Shown piece by piece: positions 1 to 12,213 of a stretch of DNA of 64,000 nt. Every line of letters begins with the position of its first letter. Position 1 is the first letter of the stretch. Below the pieces are notes generated by a model. That model saw only the letters and a program-made list of their open reading frames with translations, did no database searches and was not told where the DNA came from. This DNA comes from Trachelipus rathkii (lineage: Eukaryota > Arthropoda > Malacostraca > Isopoda > Trachelipodidae): NCBI GenBank assembly GCA_015478945.1, contig JABUQX010116867.1:29698-93697 (forward strand), written 5' to 3'. Made by a program: the position numbers and the translations under genes.

Positions 1-2240
1 ATAAGCGTTATATATCAAGGGAAACCTTTATATACAAGTCAAAGAAAAAATATTTAAGATTAAAAGCATCTCTGACTTTGCTGGTTTTAACATACCTGTT
101 AATATCCATCCACTCCTTTAACAAATAAAAAGAAGGCATGCTACCACTATGCATGGGGTACATCAAACTTATAAAGGAGAACGGTATCAATATAGAATAA
201 CTAGTTACAATTTGATTCTTATGAATGTACTCAAATATTATGTTGCGAAACCGTCGATTTTTTTAAAATATAAACTATAAATTACTCTTTCTTCTACCTC
301 GAGGGATCCTGAAAATTTTCTTTATTTTTAGTTTTATTTCGTTTCTCGATATTTTAATTTTATTTTATTTGTGTTGTTTTACAGTTTAATTTCATTTTCT
401 GTGTTTCCTTTTTAATTATTAAAAGAAAAATTATACTTTTGACATTGTTTTTATGCTCTTATTTTCCTTAGACTTTTTTTTCAAAAATGGCTTGCATTTT
501 CGAACTCGTTTTAAAAGCCTGTAAATATTTTTCGTTTACATTTTCTTATTTTGACTCATCAAAAGCAGAAAATTTAATTTTTTTAGTCATTGTCATGCAA
601 AGTATTTACTATGCGCTAAAAAATTATAGAAAATGTTTTTTTTTCTCTCTCTAAATGTACACAATGGCAAATTGAAGTTCCAGGAACTGTGATAAACCTC
701 TGCGTAGTTTTGTTGAAATGATTGGTTAATGAAAATGTGCATTGTACATAAACCTTAATGAGGGAGAAAAGTAGAACCAAAAGGAACGAATAAACATTTT
801 AAATAAAGCAACTTGGATATCGTAAGGTTTTAGACTTAAGAGTATTATTTTTTGAAGGAAGTGAAATTATCTAGTTTATTGAATTAAGTAATCTCAAATC
901 GAAAGATAAATACTTTTGTTTTGTGTATAATAAGCAAGAAGAGAAACCTCGCCTTTATTTCTGCGGTCACATTGCTGATCAACACTTAATACTTTCAGTT
1001 ACTAAGATCCTTCACGGTTTGTTGACATTGAAAAAAATTTCACTTTAAATGGTGGTCTGATAATTGTTCAATTCCTTACATTGCTCTTATCACCAAGTAT
1101 AACATTTCAAGAGGGAATAACGTTTGTGCATTATTTATCATCTTTTTTAGAAGTTTATGATCCTATAAGTTTTGAGAAGGTGCTCTTGGAACTCTGTACA
1201 ATTTAGGTGTAAATTTAAATTTAGAAGCTTCCGCTATATTAGAAAATCTTGCGTTTCAAACTCTATTCCAATATTTTTTTTGATCAGTTAGATCTTAAAT
1301 TATATTTCAGATTTCTATATAGCAGATAATCGTAAGTGTCGCGTAAATTGCCGTATCACTGAATATGTTTCTGATATGAATATCTTGGATTTTTTTCTTC
1401 TTGTGTATGTGCTATTATGTAGTCCTCTTCATCTTCAAATTGATAAAGCTGTAATATAAAGAAACTTAAAGGCATGGAATTATCTTTTGGTTTATAGTTA
1501 TCAACGGAAATGAGGGAGTTTTTATGGTAAGATCTTTATCTATCTATTGACTTCAATTTCGTCTGACCTTTCAAGTAGTAGTTTTTTTTTTTTTTTTGTA
1601 CGCCATTTCGGCAATTTCGTTGAGTGCGTGAGTGTTTTTTAAAACTTTCTGGATTATTATGCAAGTAGATTTTTCTGTTAATGGAGTTTTATCGTTTTAA
1701 AATTTAGGTTTTAGCGTAACGAATAAATTTTCCTCATTTCTTTGGTTTTTTTTTTTTTTTTTTTTTTTTAAATGCGTGTGGCGTTGTATGATAGCAGATT
1801 TGGCATGCAGGCGTGGCTTTCTTTGAACTTTACGAACATACAATGGCTTGCACTTCTAACTCTGGCATCATGGGAATACTACATCTCTAAACTCTAAACC
1901 TTAATTTTAATGGGCTCTTTTGTCGTGAGAACGGCCAAGATGGCTAAGAATTCATGTCCGTTCGATCTCGTTTAAGATATAGTCCAACTATAACTTATTT
2001 AATTTCGTAGAAGGTGGGAGGTAAGTGTGCCTTGTGTAATTAATAACATTCGCTATACACTGTCTCGAGAAATGCTCGTAATCTCGCTAACATTCGATAG
2101 TTGCTGTGGGCTTTAAAATCTTTCTTCCTTCTACTGACAATATTGGCTTAATGCTTCTGCTATTTGTTCTCGCTAAAACGGAAGCAGGATTTATGCCTTT
2201 TTTTTCGATACCTACTCTTCGTTCCACGAGACTGTTATAG
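1..2240. other. AT-rich non-coding DNA
   Basis: There are no long open frames and no recognisable protein. The stretch is T-rich with two poly-T runs (about 1583-1600 and 1747-1770). From about 1850 the composition becomes more balanced; this may be the badly decayed 5' part of the endonuclease of the LINE that follows, but I could not align it. If the synthetase gene continues leftward on the minus strand, this stretch is intron. Confidence 0.5.
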
Positions 2241-2249
2241 CTTCGTTCT

Positions 2250-5038
2250 CATCAAAATACGTGGACGGTCCTCATAGTTTAGGGGATTCTCAATTATGTA
2301 CATTCGAAAACTGACTGTGCTGGTCCTTGCGTACTGATTTAAAGTTGGAGGAGGAAGCCGAATCATTCAAGTATTCCTCAACGATCTCTAGAACAGCTGA
2401 TTAACTAACCTACACACATTCCGGATAGTCGCCGAACTGATTCTTGAACATTCACGTTGGGACTAGTGTGTCACCAACTAGTCCTCTCTAAAATATAAAT
2501 AGCCCCAGCCTTCGCTATCCTAAATCGGTAATCTGAACTCCACAACCTTATTAATCACGTTAATTTTTGAATACTGTTCTCTCCGTAACACTCCATCTTG
2601 CCCGTATGTCGTGTTTTTTTCTGGCACTTTGATCGTGGGGCCGACTTGGAGGTATTGCCGTTGCTTCTAGACACTAAGCTATAATTGATGTGACTGCTGT
2701 TGACTGCTAAGACGCTCAGATTCTGACGAGTAATGTGGGAACTTGTAATTGTTAATGGGATGATGAGAGGTTCATTCCTTCTTGACTAAATCTTTTTCTC
2801 GACTCAAAAATCCATGGTTGCGATCGTGCTTGGTTGCCCTGTCCATTCGTCAAGCTAGAGGACAATACTTATGCGGGTGTGGAAAAAATTTCTCTGTTTC
2901 CTGAGTCACTCTGCCAATTTTCCATTTCAGAACACGAAGTCGGTTGCATGGGAGTAGCCTCTTCGACCAGCAAAGCGGACTGTGTCATTAAATCTGAAAA
3001 AAAATGCGCTGACGCTTTCTTGTTCTCTCTGACTGACAAATTTCTCGTGCCTCTTGCCAAAGATATCTCTAACAACTTCTGTGAAAGCATCCTTTCCTCC
3101 TCTTATTCGCACTGATGATTCTGTTGTGTTAATACTGAAACTGAAAAGGCCAATCATGCTCTTTGGCTGCCTATTTTCCTCTAATTTCAACCTGGACGAT
3201 TCTGTATCTCTTCCTCTCTGTCTTCTTCTCTCAGGTGTCCTAATATGCCTTTACCTTGTCATTCTCAAATTGTGATCGGTAGTGGCATGAGTCTCCTGAA
3301 TACTATGAACGTTAGGAAGGCGGGTGGCCCGGATTGGGCTATGCCTCTCCGACTTTTGAGAAGTGTGCTCCGTACTGACCGTTCACCCCTCGTTCCAATC
3401 TAGTATTGCTCTTATGCCTCATATACTTACACCTCTTCGCCTTCAGTGTTGGAAGCGCGCATATGGTCCAACTATTCGAAAAAGAAATGACTGCTGTTGC
3501 TGATCCTATCCTAAGACTATCGCCCTATACTAGATCTTCACTTGTATTCTCTTTTCTAAGCATCTTTGAAAACCTTCTCACTCTCCATCTAGATCATCTG
3601 GAACTGCTTTTCCCTTCCTTTTGATTACCAGTACGTTGCTTCGGTGCTCGAGATTACTGCGATATAGCTTTGCCTATTTAACAGATTTAATGGTTTTCCG
3701 CCCTTAGGAACTAAAGGAAGACTTGTGGTGGTGGCGCTTGACATCACTTCCAAAGCATTTGACCGGGTATGGGCACGGCGTCATCTTGCCTCTCCAATCC
3801 CGTCCTTTTGGGTTTTCTCTTCTCTTGCTTACTTATTTCTAGCTTTTTCTCAAATCGCTCAATTCGTCGGCTGTTGTTTGATTGGGGCGACTTCTTTTCT
3901 GTCAATAGTGGTGTTCCTCAGGGTGATGTTTTATCTCCTACTCTTTGTTCCTACTTTTCATCAATGATTCTTTGCACGACTGCACCATCTAAACTTCTAT
4001 CCAACTCATATGTCGATCGACTTGTTAGCCCTCATGTGGCGGAAGGAGCTCGAGGTGAGTGCGATGGCGCGCCTCTTTTACTTCTAGAATTGATTCTCGT
4101 TTTATGATACTTTCCGATTGCTATTCCGCTGATGTGGATATGATTTTCAGTTGGGAGTCGTCTTAAGGCGTTGTGAGAATTTTATATTCTTTAAAACCTC
4201 AACTCTACAACATCTCCTCTCTAAGACACTTAAACTTTTCTATCTCGTTTCGACGCGTTCCATCTCGTCTCGCTCCTGTTGGCAATATAAGAGCATCTCT
4301 ATCGCCTTAACATAAACATAAAAAATGTTTTGAAATCCTCAAATCACAGTGGTTGATAGGGCGGCCTACAAGGAAACTGGGAGTTCTATTTAAACTGTGC
4401 AAGACTTTTTTCCTCTTCTCAGTTACTTCCACCTATACAAGGGTCTCATCCGCCCCTTTGTTTGGAGTACTGGCTGCTCATATGCTGGGGGGGTTGGGCT
4501 CTGGTTTCATTCCGGCTTTTGGATAGGGTCGCGTCAAAAGGCCAAAAGACTTATATAAACTGTCCTGTAACTTTCTATTCACGAGCCGCTTTATGATTTG
4601 CTGGCGCGGGCGATGTTGGCATTGTCTTATATCCTTCTTCTTATACGTACTGGTAGTAATCATAAGTGGCCTGAGGGAAACTATGTGCCACTGTAGGCGT
4701 ACCCACTGCGATCCTTTAGCGACGCCCTCTTAGCCAAGGTGAAGTTCGGTCACAATGAGTTTTTGTGTGATGTAGTACTTCCAGATCTAGGTTCTACTGC
4801 GGTGGCCTTCTTTCTTTCCTCTTGCACCGTCTGTTCTGTGGAATTCCTCTCCATCATCTGTGGTTTTCCTACTCAATTTTCCCATTTCCGCTCACCTTTC
4901 AAAAGCCTGCATTCTGTGCTTATTTGCGTTAATCTTGCGGTTAGATGCGATTTTTGGAGGCGATTCAGACCACTCCTATGAATAGGGTTCTGCCCGTGAG
5001 CGGCGGGGACTAAGTAAAAAATTTAAATAAATAAATAG
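2250..5038 (+). mobile_element. Decayed Jockey-type non-LTR retrotransposon (LINE)
   Basis: Frameshifted remains of one pol protein can be followed in order on the plus strand. An endonuclease tail lies at 2388-2426 (LEQLI..PTHIPD). A linker with AKDISNNF is near 3057. The reverse transcriptase runs from about 3290 to 4040. A C-terminal tail with WNSSPSSV is near 4839. The copy ends in a short A/AAAT-rich tail (about 5014-5036), as expected of target-primed insertion. Motif order and spacing match arthropod Jockey-clade elements. Many stops and frameshifts show it is inactive. No ORF1 was identified. The 5' limit is uncertain. Confidence 0.85.
3290..4040 (+). pseudogene. Reverse transcriptase domain of the Jockey-type LINE
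   Basis: In the live element this domain copies LINE RNA into DNA at a nicked target. Visible blocks in order are: the fingers motif with KAGGPDWAMP near 3316; the palm A motif ALDITSKAFDRVW at 3737-3772, which carries the first catalytic aspartate; and the B motif SGVPQGDVLSPTL at 3907-3945. At the catalytic C motif the sequence reads SYVDR near 4010, where a live enzyme has YADD, so one catalytic aspartate is gone. The three blocks lie in different frames separated by stops. The pieces cannot make an enzyme. Confidence 0.85.
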
Positions 5039-5044
5039 AAATTC

Positions 5045-6285
5045 TAATAAGGAATTCCTTTAGCTAGCTGAACGCCCACAAAATGGCACCTCGACGGTGA
5101 ACACTTGCCTAGGAAATGCATTAATAATAGCATAGAATCGATGGAGCTTGCTCGCTTGACAAAAACAAAAAAAGAAAAAAAGAGACAGAGAAGTGAAGCC
5201 GCCTTATCTGCAACACCTGGCAACAGCACTGATAGTGACGAGGTGGCTTTTCAGCAAATAAATCTACTGAAGATGAGGATTTGGATATGTTATACTTTGA
5301 TAAGTTCATGGCCGAAATTTGCTTGACATCTCTCATTCACCTTCACGGAATGCACACCAGGGAACCTAATCGTAAAAACTGAAGAGACTCATCAAGGAGA
5401 CAAGAGATAATCTCAAATTTGCAGTTGTGAAGAGGAGAGTGAGGCTCTACGAACAACATGAGATGCGCTGCTACAGAAGAGAATCCTTTCATGCGGTGGA
5501 GAAAATGGGCCATGGGTTTTCATATTTTATCAGTGCTGTGCAGGCAAGATTAATATCCAGCACCTCTTTCATGGCAGTAACGATCGGAGAGAGCGTGATT
5601 TATAGGTGTAGTTTTAGGTAGGGAATGTAAATCACCCCAAAAAGGATAGCAGTCTCTCCGCCGATGCTGAGTGAATGAGCTTAATGTTTTTTGCATCAAA
5701 CAATTTGTGAATTTTTGATTTTGAGTATTGAATGAATCATCTATCTAAGGAGTATTTTATTATTCATCGTTGGAGTAATAGCGTTTGTTTTTATTTTAGA
5801 CTTTTGGTGATTTTTATTGAGGTCTCTTTCTTTTCATTATTTTTATTCTTTTAATATATATAGCTAGTTAAAGAATTCTTCTTGTAAATGTAATCATGTG
5901 TAAAAGACATAAAAAGCTAGTAGTAAATCTTTGTTAAATTGACTTTCTTGAAAATGGAAGATCGGGAATATTTTTTTAAATAAAATCACAATGAAAACTT
6001 ATTAATATTATTTTTGCAATTATTATTCTTAATAGGTACTATTTTTAATTTATAGTAAATAAATATATACTTGGCACAACCAAATAATGAATTATAAATG
6101 ACTAAGTATTGTTTGTACATGGAATGCAATTTTGAGTTGCCTAGCAGTGCATAAATGTTCTATCTTATTTTTATTTTATTAATGTGTATTTATTTATATT
6201 AATTAAAGATCGGTATCGTATCGGTCCCTAAAAAAATAGAGTATCGTTCGGCCTCTTCTCTGGTATCGGTACATCTCATGATATA
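5045..6285 (+). mobile_element. hAT DNA transposon remnant (3' part)
   Basis: A decayed transposase C-terminus (5482-5724) is followed by non-coding DNA that ends at 6205-6280 in repeated GGTATCGGTA words. Such words are typical of hAT termini. The reverse complement of the right end starts GATGTACCGATACC, close to GATGCACTAATACC at the element end at 15636, so the two ends probably belong to one family. The 5' half is missing; the fragment directly abuts the A-rich tail of the preceding LINE. Confidence 0.6.
5482..5724 (+). pseudogene. hAT transposase dimerisation domain, broken
   Basis: Read with frame changes, the plus strand gives NPFMRWRKW, then FHILSVLCRQ, YPAPLS and RSERA, then DSSLSADA and FFASNNL. 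This is the block order of the hAT C-terminal dimerisation region: a W-rich start, a hydrophobic LSxLA-like helix, PAxS..SERxFS, then an RLSPENV..LxFL-like end. Several stops lie inside it. The lysine-rich frame at 5105-5326 just upstream may be the transposase linker, but it is not recognisable by itself. Confidence 0.6.
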
Positions 6286-6289
6286 ATGA

Positions 6290-6738
6290 ATATAATGATA
6301 TAATGAAATAATGATGTACGACAACTTTACAATGGGCGATTACGCTATATCGCTCCCAAATAGTGATATTTCAACCTCTTTGTTTTGTCATTGGCTCGCC
6401 AAGACATAATGATTGTTTACAATTACTCTTAGGTGCTAAGACTGGACGAAAAATGAATTTCCCCTCTGATCTCCCGGACTTCTTTTATAAATAGATGAAT
6501 TAAAAAAAAAAACTACATAACAACTGATACAAATCCTTATTATTAAATTCCTTATTAATTGAACCAAAAACTTTTAGGTTTCTGTCTATTACAAAGACAA
6601 GTTTTTAATAAAAATTTGCATCAATTATTTTATCAATCAAAAAATTTAATCATTAGAGAGAATTTTCATTCAGAATTTACGCTTAATGAAGGAGGAGCGG
6701 TCGGCTGCCATTGCTTCCTATACGATGAGTCACCCTGA
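6290..6738. other. Non-coding spacer
   Basis: This AT-rich single-copy sequence has no recognisable frame. It connects the hAT end to the first large TA array. Confidence 0.5.
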
Positions 6739-6956
6739 CTTTATATATATATATATATATATATATTAATATATATATATATATATAATATATAATATAT
6801 ATATATATATAATATGTGACCTATATAGTTATACCTATATATATAGTATTATATATATATACTATAGATATATTTTATATATATGTATTATATATATATA
6901 TTATATCATATATATATACTAGTATATATATATATATATCTATATATTATAATATT
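6739..6956. repeat. (TA)n array, interrupted
   Basis: Alternating TA is broken every 8-25 bases by single-base gains or losses. Confidence 0.95.
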
Positions 6957-7300
6957 AGATGCTAAAAATATGAATTGCATATTATATAAAGGTAAATATC
7001 TCTGCATCATTTAAGCAAAATGTTTATTTGGGCGGTAGGGATGAACTACTGGTTTCTCAAGAAAAATATTAGCTTATTCGGACTCAGGAAGAAAAGAATA
7101 AATGAAAAAGTGTTAAAATATCGCTGGAATAAAAAGTTTTTCTTTCTTTTAATATAAGGAAAATAAAATAACAATATAGAATACTTGAAAGAAAGGATAA
7201 ACATTGTGAAAATCAAAGGTGTATGTATCTTTAATAGATAAAAAATTATTCATGTTTTTCAAATTTTTGTGTGAAAGTTTTATACAAAATTTGTTGTTAG

Positions 7301-7475
7301 GGAGTCGAACAATGAGTGCTTTTTTAGAATCGACTCCGAGCTCCGACTCCAACCTTTGGGAAATTCGCTCTGACTCCGACTTTTTGGGAATCCGCGACTC
7401 CAACTCCGACTCTAACGCTCTTGAAAAATGCTCGAAACTTTCCCCACTCCCAACTCAGACTCTGCCTCCTGATAG
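7301..7475. repeat. Degenerate GACTCC/GGAGTC repeat element
   Basis: The word CCGACTCC and close variants recur about ten times in 175 bp, separated by A/T-rich joints such as TTTTTGGGAAT. A short serine/aspartate-rich frame results, but it reflects the repeat, not a gene. A diverged inverted relative lies at 29405-29585. TA arrays flank it on both sides. Confidence 0.7.
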
Positions 7476-7483
7476 TATAGCAT

Positions 7484-7804
7484 ATATATACTAAGATACC
7501 GATATATATAGTATAGTATATATATATATATATTATATATTATAGTATTATTATTATATATATAATATTAATATTATATAATTATTAGTATTATATATAT
7601 ATAATATATAGATATATATATGATATATAATATATATTATATTATTATACCTTAATATTATATAATAGTATATATATATATTATATTAATATATATAGTA
7701 TTATTTTATATATTATATATATATAGATGTATATAGAGTAATAATTACGTATATATATATTTATATATATATATTATATTACTATTATATATATATAGTA
7801 TACT
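7484..7804. repeat. (TA)n array, interrupted
   Basis: About 320 bp of TA with TAT/ATA slips. Confidence 0.95.
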
Positions 7805-8098
7805 AATATTTATTTAGATTTAAAATTTGAATTAATGAAGCAATTTAATGTATCCTTATTTTGAGATATTTGAGTAAAATCTTTATTCATATTATACTAT
7901 TACTGGTAATCGTAATACCAGGTGTAATGAATATGCTACACAAGGCTGCCTATTATATTTTGTTAAAAAATGCTATTAGGTTATGTAAATAAATCCTTCC
8001 AGGCAAATTTTAATTATCAAACTACATTAGTAATTCCGTTCCAGCCGAAACAGGAAACAAACCATGTCAAGAATGTCTAGCAGGAATTCTGGTAAGCA
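7805..8098 (+). mobile_element. Terminal fragment of a second hAT-like family
   Basis: This segment aligns, with divergence, to 14575-14880. Shared landmarks in the same order are CTACACAAGGCT, a T/A run, a CTTCCAG..CAAATTTT stretch, and AGTAATTCCG followed by GGCCG-type words. It is therefore a second, truncated 3' end of the element described at 12214-14905. Confidence 0.6.
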
Positions 8099-8122
8099 TT
8101 TTTTCCTCTACTATACTAGTAT

Positions 8123-8226
8123 GATTATATATAGTATATATATATATATATATTATATATTTATATACGTATTATATATATATATAGTATAATATATTAT
8201 ATATATATATATTGATTATATATTAT

Positions 8227-8257
<31 letters not shown>

Positions 8258-8421
8258 ATTGAGTGATTATCAGTGCATAAAACGCTGAAGTAATAGACTT
8301 GGTAGGAGCCAGGTTTATATAGTATATATATATAATATATATCTATATTATATATATATATATATTATATTATATATATATAAAAAGTATATATATATAT
8401 ATATTATAGTATTATATTATG

Positions 8422-8455
<34 letters not shown>

Positions 8456-8577
8456 GTATAAACGTATATATCTTAGTATATATATATATATATGATAATA
8501 TATATTAGTATAATATAGTTATCTATATATATATATTATATATATATTATATATAATTAGTAGTATATAAGCTAACG
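8123..8577. repeat. Two (TA)n arrays around a 60-bp non-repeat patch
   Basis: TA-rich DNA occupies 8123-8260 and 8318-8577. Unique sequence at about 8262-8316 separates the two. Confidence 0.9.
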
Positions 8578-8579
8578 AA

Positions 8580-9380
8580 GAAACATCAAAACATATGTTG
8601 AATAATTATAATCATACCTATTTTATTTGTATGAATAAGCTTGTTTAACATTATACTTTACCAAAATACTTAAGATTTAAAGCAACAATTCCAATTGGTT
8701 AATTTCCTTAGTCCTAGCATTTTTTACACATGAGCTGTATTTTAATAGATGAAGTTTTTAAAGCTTTTTTTCTTTAATATGAGAATATCTACACTTCATT
8801 ATGCATTATTTCAATTTTTTACGTATAAGAATGTCTAGAAAGAACGCCTTAAAATAAAGTAGTATAGAAATTAAAATTCCAATATCAGAAAGAACAAGTT
8901 CAGACAATGGCATTCGATACAAAGATTCAAACAAATCAGCCACACGCCGCCCACAGACTTGTCTTACTTTTTCAGCAAGCATTTTGTAACATATTGTACA
9001 GGAAGGGAGAAAGGGAAAAGTGTCATATATTGTTCGATTATAGGTAGGACAGACTTACCCCCTCCCTTATAGCTTGAATATATTAAATGGAGCGGCATAC
9101 CGTGGTTTTGGCATTCTCATTTAGCAAAGAATTTTAGCTCTGAGATCAAGAGTAGGAGCGAGAAATTGTAAATGAATTCAATTATTATATATGGTGCTAT
9201 TATTATCTTCGGGTGTGGGTTTTGTCCTTACACACCTGCCGAAATGGCTCTGTCTTTATTTTTAACTTAGATAAACTTTGTTAATATATTTAGTTATATT
9301 TTTACGCATTTAATAGTTACACACCCTAAAAAAATATTTGGGTAGGAGCTACCTACCGGCTCTACCCTACTAAGTACGTC
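8580..9380. other. Single-copy non-coding stretch with one unassigned minus frame
   Basis: No known family was recognised. On the minus strand about 46 codons are open below 8979, beginning MLAEKVRQVCGRRVADLF, with mixed amino-acid content rather than AT-driven content. It lacks clear splice sites and resembles nothing I know. If the synthetase gene continues leftward, this lies in an intron. Confidence 0.4.
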
Positions 9381-9384
9381 CCCT

Positions 9385-9524
9385 GAATATATCTATATAT
9401 TTATAGTATCTATATCATATATATACTATTATATATATATATATTATATATATATATGTCTTATATTAATATATATATAGTAATATATATATTATATATT
9501 AGTATATATTATATATTATAATAA
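9385..9524. repeat. (TA)n array abutting the synthetase exon
   Basis: TA-rich DNA ends within about ten bases of the downstream edge of the minus-strand exon at 9531. Confidence 0.9.
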
Positions 9525-9530
9525 ACACAC

Positions 9531-9683
9531 TTTCGATTCTTCTTTAGCATCAACAAATATGTTTGGAAAAGGTTCTTTTCCATGTTTTCGCATTGCCTGT
9601 AGAGCAGTTTTGTATGGCCTTGATTTTGATCCATCACCTGATACATCACAACCAAATTTTTCCGGAAAACAGTTATATTGTCC
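9531..9683 (-). CDS. NARS1: Asparaginyl-tRNA synthetase, N-terminal domain exon
   Basis: On the minus strand this 153-bp exon has 51 uninterrupted codons between a pyrimidine/A-rich tract ending TTATCACAG and a GTGTGT donor. The peptide contains FGCDVSGDGSK, then PYKTALQAM and GKEPFPNIFVD. That order (GDGS, a P[FY]KTxLxA helix, GKEPFPxI[YF]VD) is characteristic of the eukaryote-specific N-terminal extension of cytosolic AsnRS, a class II synthetase that charges tRNA-Asn with asparagine. The exon covers roughly the first 50 residues of a protein of about 550; the anticodon-binding and catalytic exons are not seen. Unlike all other coding traces here, the frame is intact. The GTGTGT donor is weaker than usual, so the 3' edge could shift. 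A processed pseudogene is unlikely because intron-like acceptor sequence precedes the exon. Confidence 0.82.
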
Positions 9684-10092
9684 CTGTGATAAAAAAAATG
9701 AAAGATAATTAACTCCACTCTTAAATCTTTAAAAATTAAGAATCTAGTGCAGGAACCTTAATAAATTATATACCATAAAGTGGATATTATATCTGAGCTA
9801 ATCATGAATTGTTTAAAATTCCACAAATTAAAGAACTACGAAGGCAGTTTTATTTTAAAACTTGATTAAAGGTATTGTGATATTTTTAAATGTCCCTGTC
9901 TTAATTATTTTAATTAAGCAATACAAATATCATTTGATTCAAGCCTGAAAATAAAAAAAACTGATCACAAAGGACTTAAAATGAACCATTAAATGCAGCT
10001 AACTAAGTATAGTTTTAAATTTAATAGAAACTATCTAAACTATGAAATCAAAAGAGGAGGATTTTAAAATTATAATTACAATGTCTAAAAAT

Positions 10093-10220
10093 TTATATAT
10101 ATATTATATATATTATAATATATATATATATATACTATAATAATATATATATATATATATCACTAGTATATATTATATATATATATATATATATAGTATA
10201 TATATATATATATATATTAG
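10093..10220. repeat. (TA)n array
   Basis: Interrupted TA repeat with one non-TA word, CACTAG. Confidence 0.9.
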
Positions 10221-10340
10221 TGATGGGATGATGATGAAATTTTGACGATGATGATGATTTATTGTGAAATTTTGACGATGAGCGACAAAATAATTGAAAA
10301 ATATTAAAAAAAAAAAAAAAATTTCTCTCTCTCTCTCTCT
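10221..10340. repeat. (GAT)n, poly-A and (CT)n compound microsatellite
   Basis: GATGAT words surround two copies of GAAATTTTGACGATGA, followed by about 16 A and about nine CT units. A similar GATGATGAT patch occurs at 11964-12024. Confidence 0.85.
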
Positions 10341-10672
10341 TAGTATCTATATATAGTAGTGTATATAGTATAACGTTCTATTAGTACTATACATATATTT
10401 ATATATATAGCTGATTAATATATATATTTATATATAGTATATATATATATGATATATATATATATATTAATATACCGTAATATTTGTATATATATATATA
10501 GAGTATATATAGTATATATATATAAGTTATATATTATATATATTTATAGTAGAGTATATATATAATATATATATTATATATTAATATATATATTATATAC
10601 TATATATATATATGATATATAAAATAATATATACTATATTTATATATATAATATATAATTATATATATAAAA
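10341..10672. repeat. (TA)n array, heavily interrupted
   Basis: TA-rich, with G or C interruptions every 20-40 bases. Confidence 0.9.
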
Positions 10673-10847
10673 GGCGTAGACATAGGTGGTCTCTGGGTTC
10701 AACCCATGCCCACCCAAAATTATGTTAAGGCGATACGAAGAGATGTTTGATTCCTGTAAGTCTCATAAACTTAATTATAGACTAATTTAATATAATAATA
10801 ATATATTAGATGGTCTTAATATTTATAAGTAATAATAATAATAATAA

Positions 10848-10925
10848 CGGCGTCGTGGCGTAGGAGGTTTGACTCAACTGACTTCATTTGCGAGATGGGC
10901 ACTTCGGTATCAACTCCTCCGCAAT
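10848..10925 (+). mobile_element. Possible tRNA-derived SINE head
   Basis: After a short (AAT)n run, the sequence has TGGCGTAGGAGG, similar to a Pol III box A. About 40 bases later comes GGTATCAACTCC, a poor box B with an extra base. The spacing suits a tRNA-derived SINE, but no clover-leaf holds together. Confidence 0.25.
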
Positions 10926-11668
10926 TAGCAGTTGGTTTCATCTTCCTGGGGGCAAGAATTAAAAAATATCGCTTCTCTCTTCAACACGGTACCTTCTCCG
11001 ATGATCCATACTGTCTACAGACCACACAAATTTTAAACATTATCTGGATTAACAATTACCCTTCGAGAATGTTCTAGCGTACCACACTGACACAAAATCT
11101 AGCCATAGCTCTGATGCCACGAAGTCCTCCATCAGAATTGCAATTACTTCTATCCCCCTCTCATCCTGTTCCATCACCAAACAAACAGCATTTCAGCATC
11201 ATCACCGACTGCATTTCACCAATTTTCCTTATCATCTTTGGTCTGTAGTCACAGGGCAAGCAAATCAATTTGGCTCTCTAAATACATCCATCACCCTCTC
11301 TCCTCTCTCACCATTTATTTCCTCTGATCATCCCAGTGTAGCCCATACGATTGCATACATTTTCCCGGAAAAATGAGACAGGCAACTTATGGCAATCACA
11401 ACCTTCTCAGAGGCATGCATCAGCATTCCTGGCAAAGGATAAGTGGTAGTGGGCAGCCAACCTAACTAACCACTGCCCTCTAGGTCGCCTTCAACGATAC
11501 TGCAGAACATTAGCGATAGTGGGCAATTTTTTCTCTCCACACATAGGGATATAAGGGATAGGGATTGTCTGTAAGATGTTGTTCTATGAAGAGGGGTTTG
11601 ATATCGAAGTATGGTTGTAAGTTATGATATGTGGAAAAAAGGTGGTGTCTCTAAGATGTTCTCTGAGG
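10926..11668 (-). mobile_element. LINE family 2, copy A: 5'UTR and endonuclease fragment
   Basis: The reverse complement of 11445-11668 matches 41241-41470 (shared words include GTCTGTAAGATG, CACACATAG.G, TATAAGGGATAG and GGCAGCCAAC). That places it as the 5' leader of the same LINE family on the opposite strand. Leftward, the minus strand continues into a broken apurinic-type endonuclease with ILMEDF.., then YGSSEK at 10993-11010 where the live domain has YGP[ST]E. It stops near 10926. No reverse transcriptase follows, so the copy is internally lost or truncated. Confidence 0.65.
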
Positions 11669-11739
11669 ATGAGTGTGGATATGAACGCAGAACAGAAATG
11701 CGAACCATTAGGCACTGGAATTGGGCATACATACCATAG

Positions 11740-11890
11740 CAAAATGATATATATATTATATTATATACTATATAATAATATATATCATATTAATATATAT
11801 ATATATATATATATTATGATATATAATATATATATCATAATATATATATATATAGTATATATAATATATATATAATATTATTATTATTAT
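11740..11890. repeat. (TA)n / (TAT)n array
   Basis: TA repeat that ends in a short TAT run. Confidence 0.9.
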
Positions 11891-12059
11891 TATTTTTATT
11901 AACTGAGTGTTAATATTACCAAAAATGTCTTAATAATTTGTTGCAAATAATCAAAAAAAATTGAAGATGATGATGACAATTGCCGGAAAAATATGAGAGA
12001 TTTTGCAGGTTAGACTGATGATGATGTAATTGCGTCCCATCAACACATATTATCATAGT

Positions 12060-12065
12060 ACTATA

Positions 12066-12105
<40 letters not shown>

Positions 12106-12205
12106 TAATATATATATATATAATATAATATATATATAGATATAATGATATATATATTATATATATATAATATATATCTAATATATTATATGTATCATAT
12201 ATAAA
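12060..12205. repeat. (TA)n array at the left edge of a hAT-like element
   Basis: TA repeats end about ten bases before the AGGGTGTACCC terminus. Confidence 0.9.
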
Positions 12206-12213
12206 TATTATTT

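Noticed and set aside
93..190. Minus-strand frame ending EWMDINR before a good GTATGT donor, as a possible further synthetase exon
   Set aside because: The peptide does not match AsnRS, and the codon phase needed to follow the 9531-9683 exon gives an early stop.
10681..10715. GGGTTCAACCC word resembling a tRNA T-arm
   Set aside because: No acceptor, D or anticodon arm can be formed around it; the word is a simple palindrome.
10895..11077. 60-codon plus-strand frame
   Set aside because: It overlaps the minus-strand endonuclease of LINE copy A and is a shadow.
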